From assembly GCA_945931735.1 (NCBI GenBank), contig CAMEPN010000132.1, forward strand, positions 1 to 5,994: a stretch of 5,994 nt of DNA. The letters run 5' to 3'. Within the stretch, counting starts at the first letter, position 1. Every line of letters begins with the position of its first letter. A program made the translations under genes and the position numbers. The notes under the pieces are model-generated. The model was not told where the DNA came from. It saw only the letters and a list, made by a program, of their open reading frames with translations, and did not search any database. Below are positions 4,169-5,994 of the stretch, piece after piece. Origin of the DNA: an uncultured Clostridia bacterium. GTDB taxonomy: Bacteria; Bacillota; Clostridia; Oscillospirales; Ruminococcaceae.

Positions 4169-5821
4169 ATGTTAAAAAAATACTTATCCGATCTTAAAAA
4201 CGAGTTCAAGGGCTATAACGCAAAGTCCCTTTCTCAGGATCTTATGGCGGGGCTTACCGTCGCGGCGGTAGCGCTTCCGCTGGCGCTTGCGTTCGGCGTA
4301 AGCTCGGGAGCTGACGCGGCTTCGGGGCTTATCACCGCGATAGTTGCGGGCATCGTTATCGGCGTGCTTTCGGGCGCGTCCTATCAGATATCCGGCCCTA
4401 CGGGCGCAATGGCGGCGATACTGCTGTCCGTTTCCGCGCAGTACGGAATTTCGGGCGTTCTTACCGCAGGCTTTATCTCGGGCGCTATACTCATTGTTGC
4501 CGCCGTGTGCAAGGTCGGCAGGCTTGTAAGCTATCTCCCCGCGCCTGTTATCACGGGCTTTACTTCGGGCATTGCGATAATCATTGCTCTCGGTCAGATA
4601 GACAACTTTTTCGGGACAAAATCGGTCGGCGAAAACCAGATACAGAAGATAATCTCCTATTTCAACGGGCAGGGGAGCTTTTCTCCCGACTGGCTCGCAG
4701 TCATGTTCGGCGCAATGGTCGTTGTCATTATGGTGGTTTACCCGAAGAAATGGAACGCGGTGGTTCCGTCCTCGCTGGTGGGTATTATCGTCGCGCTCGT
4801 TGTCAACATGATATTCTTTAAAGAGGGAACAGTTGCCGAAGTCGGGAATATCCCGCAGAGCCTTGTCACCGACGGTTCTATTATAAAGAGCGGGTTTGAC
4901 TTTGAGCATATCACGAGCCTTATCATTCCCGCGGTTTCTATCGCTGCGCTCGGCATGATAGAGAGCCTGCTGTGCGGCGCTTCCGCGGGAAAAATGAAGG
5001 GCGAAACTCTTGACGCTCAGCGCGAGCTAATCGCGCAGGGAATAGGCAACATGATAATACCGCTGCTCGGCGGCGTTCCCGCGACGGCGGCGATCGCGCG
5101 TACCTCGGTAGCTATTAAATCGGGCGGAAAGACCCGCCTTGTAAGCGTGTTCCATTCCGTGGTGCTGATACTTTCGATGTTCCTGCTCGGCGGCGTTATG
5201 AAGCGCATTCCGCTGGCGGCTCTGGCGGGAGTGCTGATGGTTACTGCGTTCAGAATGAACGAGTGGGCTTCGATTAAGTCGATTTTCAAAAAGAAGTTCA
5301 AGTCCTCCATTCTTCAGTATGCCATCACAATGGTCGCGACGGTGGTGTTCGACCTCACCATTGCTATCGTTATCGGCGTTATAGCAGCGATGCTGGTTTT
5401 CGTTGTGAAGAGCTGCGAGCTGCGCGTTGTCACGAGCGATATCGACGAAAGCCGACTTGAGGGCAAGGTAAAGTCGGGACACCACGAGGATTTCAAGGTG
5501 GTATATCTTTCCGGCCCGCTTTTCTTCGGAACGCAGGAAAAGCTCATCTCCGCGCTTAACAGCCTTGAGGGAGCATCGCAGGTCATACTCTCAATGAGAG
5601 GCGTTCCCACGGCGGACGATATGTCGCTTCAGGAGCTTGAGCGGCTGTACAACAAGCTGCTTGAAAAGGGAACGCAGATATCCTTCACGGGCGTTCAGGA
5701 CGCGGTAAGCGACATGATGGACAGAGCGGGCTTCCGCGAGCGAATCGGCAGCGAGCACTTCTATTGGGACGCTGTCGCGGCGATAAAGAGCCTTGAGGAC
5801 AAGGAGCTTGCGCAGGCTTAA
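4169..5821 (+). CDS. SulP-family (SLC26-like) anion transporter with C-terminal STAS domain, 550 aa
   Basis: This is an inner-membrane secondary anion transporter; family members carry sulfate, bicarbonate or dicarboxylates, and the sequence alone does not choose among them. Residues about 25-414 hold a dozen or more hydrophobic segments of the SulP core, beginning with DLMAGLTVAAVALPLALA (24-41), then ISGPTGAMAAI (74-84), PAPVITGFTSGIAI (125-138), GMIESLLCGASAG (262-274) with the conserved acidic E265, and GGVPATAAIARTS (301-313). A cytoplasmic STAS domain covers about 440-540 (KVVYLSGPLFFGT onward); at the loop where many STAS domains have D-S/A-S/T-G it reads DDMS (483-486). Start at 4169 chosen because GAGGT (4159-4163) lies just upstream; ATG 4118 would be at the transcript 5' end. 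Length is normal for bacterial SulP. It has its own promoter, and strong hairpins follow the stop. Confidence 0.95.
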   Translation: MLKKYLSDLKNEFKGYNAKSLSQDLMAGLTVAAVALPLALAFGVSSGADAASGLITAIVAGIVIGVLSGASYQISGPTGAMAAILLSVSAQYGISGVLTAGFISGAILIVAAVCKVGRLVSYLPAPVITGFTSGIAIIIALGQIDNFFGTKSVGENQIQKIISYFNGQGSFSPDWLAVMFGAMVVVIMVVYPKKWNAVVPSSLVGIIVALVVNMIFFKEGTVAEVGNIPQSLVTDGSIIKSGFDFEHITSLIIPAVSIAALGMIESLLCGASAGKMKGETLDAQRELIAQGIGNMIIPLLGGVPATAAIARTSVAIKSGGKTRLVSVFHSVVLILSMFLLGGVMKRIPLAALAGVLMVTAFRMNEWASIKSIFKKKFKSSILQYAITMVATVVFDLTIAIVIGVIAAMLVFVVKSCELRVVTSDIDESRLEGKVKSGHHEDFKVVYLSGPLFFGTQEKLISALNSLEGASQVILSMRGVPTADDMSLQELERLYNKLLEKGTQISFTGVQDAVSDMMDRAGFRERIGSEHFYWDAVAAIKSLEDKELAQA

Positions 5822-5831
5822 TGGTTTATTC

Positions 5832-5858
5832 CGGCACCGGTAATTCTTATCGGTGCCG
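5832..5858 (+). terminator. GC-rich hairpin just after the SulP stop
   Basis: CGGCACCG (5832-5839) pairs perfectly with CGGTGCCG (5851-5858) around an 11-base loop, starting 11 bases after the stop codon. No T-run follows, so alone it is not a classic intrinsic terminator; it may protect the mRNA 3' end or act with the next hairpin. Confidence 0.45.
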
Positions 5859-5864
5859 TCAGAC

Positions 5865-5898
5865 CGTCGAAAAAGCCCCTAAAGGGGCTTTTCCGACG
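5865..5898. terminator. Rho-independent terminator of the SulP gene, bidirectional
   Basis: AAAAGCCCC (5871-5879) pairs with GGGGCTTTT (5884-5892) around a TAAA loop, the standard A-tract/GC-stem/T-tract form in both directions. A further CGTCG/CGACG clamp (5865-5869 with 5894-5898) extends the stem past one A-C mismatch. Because the T-tract is inside the extended stem and only four T long, termination may be moderate. Confidence 0.75.
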
Positions 5899-5901
5899 AA
5901 C

Positions 5902-5959
5902 ATCCGCACTGCCCGCACTCACCGGCGGCTTTGCCGCCGGTTCGCACAGTTGTGCGGAT
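5902..5959. repeat. Nested palindromes: outer 8-bp and inner 9-bp stems
   Basis: ATCCGCAC (5902-5909) pairs with GTGCGGAT (5952-5959), enclosing ACCGGCGGC (5921-5929) paired with GCCGCCGGT (5933-5941) around a TTT loop. Alternative pairings exist: CGCACA (5943-5948) with TGTGCG (5951-5956), and CCGCACT is repeated directly (5904-5910, 5913-5919). There is no T-run, so it is either an extragenic palindromic element or a structured RNA 3' region; I do not recognise a named family. Confidence 0.6.
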
Positions 5960-5969
5960 AGAAGTGTTT

Positions 5970-5994
5970 TTTGCCCCGGCAGAGCTGGGGCAAA
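5970..5994. repeat. Hairpin at the window end, possibly cut off
   Basis: TTTGCCCCGGC (5970-5980) pairs with GCTGGGGCAAA (5984-5994) with one G-T pair and an AGA loop; the stem may continue outside the window because more T precede it (5967-5969). Its flanks are T before and A after, the reverse of an intrinsic terminator on both strands, so it is not called one. Confidence 0.5.

Larger units (their letters stand above)
4036..4170. repeat. 17-bp inverted repeat flanking the SulP promoter segment
   Basis: The left arm ATAAATGACCTTGTTTT (4036-4052) and right arm AAAACGAGGTCATTTAT (4154-4170) are complementary at 16 of 17 positions; the one difference (T4047 against G4159) would be a G-U pair in RNA. 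The arms enclose 101 bp containing the SulP promoter and leader. The right arm includes the SulP ribosome binding site and the first two bases of its ATG. This matches the shape of an invertible promoter, or of a long-range mRNA clamp on read-through transcripts. The repeat is certain; its role is inferred. Confidence 0.8.

Noticed and set aside
4184..4909. 241-residue leftward reading frame opposite SulP
   Set aside because: It is an Arg/His/Asp-rich shadow of a biased GC-rich gene with no family resemblance; the same applies to 1689-2204 and 5027-5485 on the minus strand.
1..5994. CRISPR array, tRNA, rRNA, insertion sequence or defence system
   Set aside because: No regularly spaced direct repeats, cloverleaf, transposase, nuclease or toxin-antitoxin pair was seen. 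The lone XRE protein has no toxin partner next to it: the neighbouring 90-aa gene is convergent and has its own promoter.

Overview
The window looks like chromosomal DNA of a low-to-mid GC Bacillota, most likely a gut or rumen Oscillospiraceae/Ruminococcus-type bacterium. This is an inference from several signs: strong GGAGG-type ribosome binding sites, SigA-like TTGACA/TATAAT promoters in very AT-rich spacers, GC-richer coding DNA, a Gram-positive-style lipoprotein signal peptide and paired glycoside hydrolases. No species-diagnostic gene is present.

Layout. Positions 1-193 are AT-rich and hold an exact-consensus promoter (85-113) for a 90-residue protein of unknown function (194-466, +). 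A bidirectional intrinsic terminator (522-567) separates it from a convergent small XRE-family DNA-binding protein (690-935, -). The 303-base gap 936-1238 is unusually rich in signals: overlapping divergent promoters, inverted repeats around them, a 12-bp-stem hairpin, and three copies of TATTATGC. It precedes a two-gene operon. The first gene encodes a cytoplasmic GH13 alpha-glucosidase/amylase-type enzyme (1239-2777, +). The second, 11 bases on, encodes a GH5-like lipoprotein glycanase (2789-4000, +). After a 168-base gap comes a SulP-family anion transporter with a C-terminal STAS domain (4169-5821, +). The last 173 bases have no gene and carry four consecutive hairpins, one of them a good terminator.

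How the parts may work together (inference). The surface lipoprotein would cut an extracellular polysaccharide, and the GH13 enzyme would process alpha-linked oligosaccharides inside the cell. The divergent XRE regulator sits where a local regulator of this operon would be expected, and a palindrome overlaps one candidate operon promoter. The SulP transporter has its own exact-consensus promoter and is probably a separate unit.

The most notable structure lies between the GH5 and SulP genes. A 17-bp inverted repeat (16/17 matches) flanks a 101-bp segment containing the SulP promoter, and its right arm covers the SulP ribosome binding site and the first two bases of the start codon. This is the geometry of an invertible promoter (phase switch). 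It could alternatively sequester the SulP start only in read-through transcripts from the upstream operon. No recombinase is encoded in the window.
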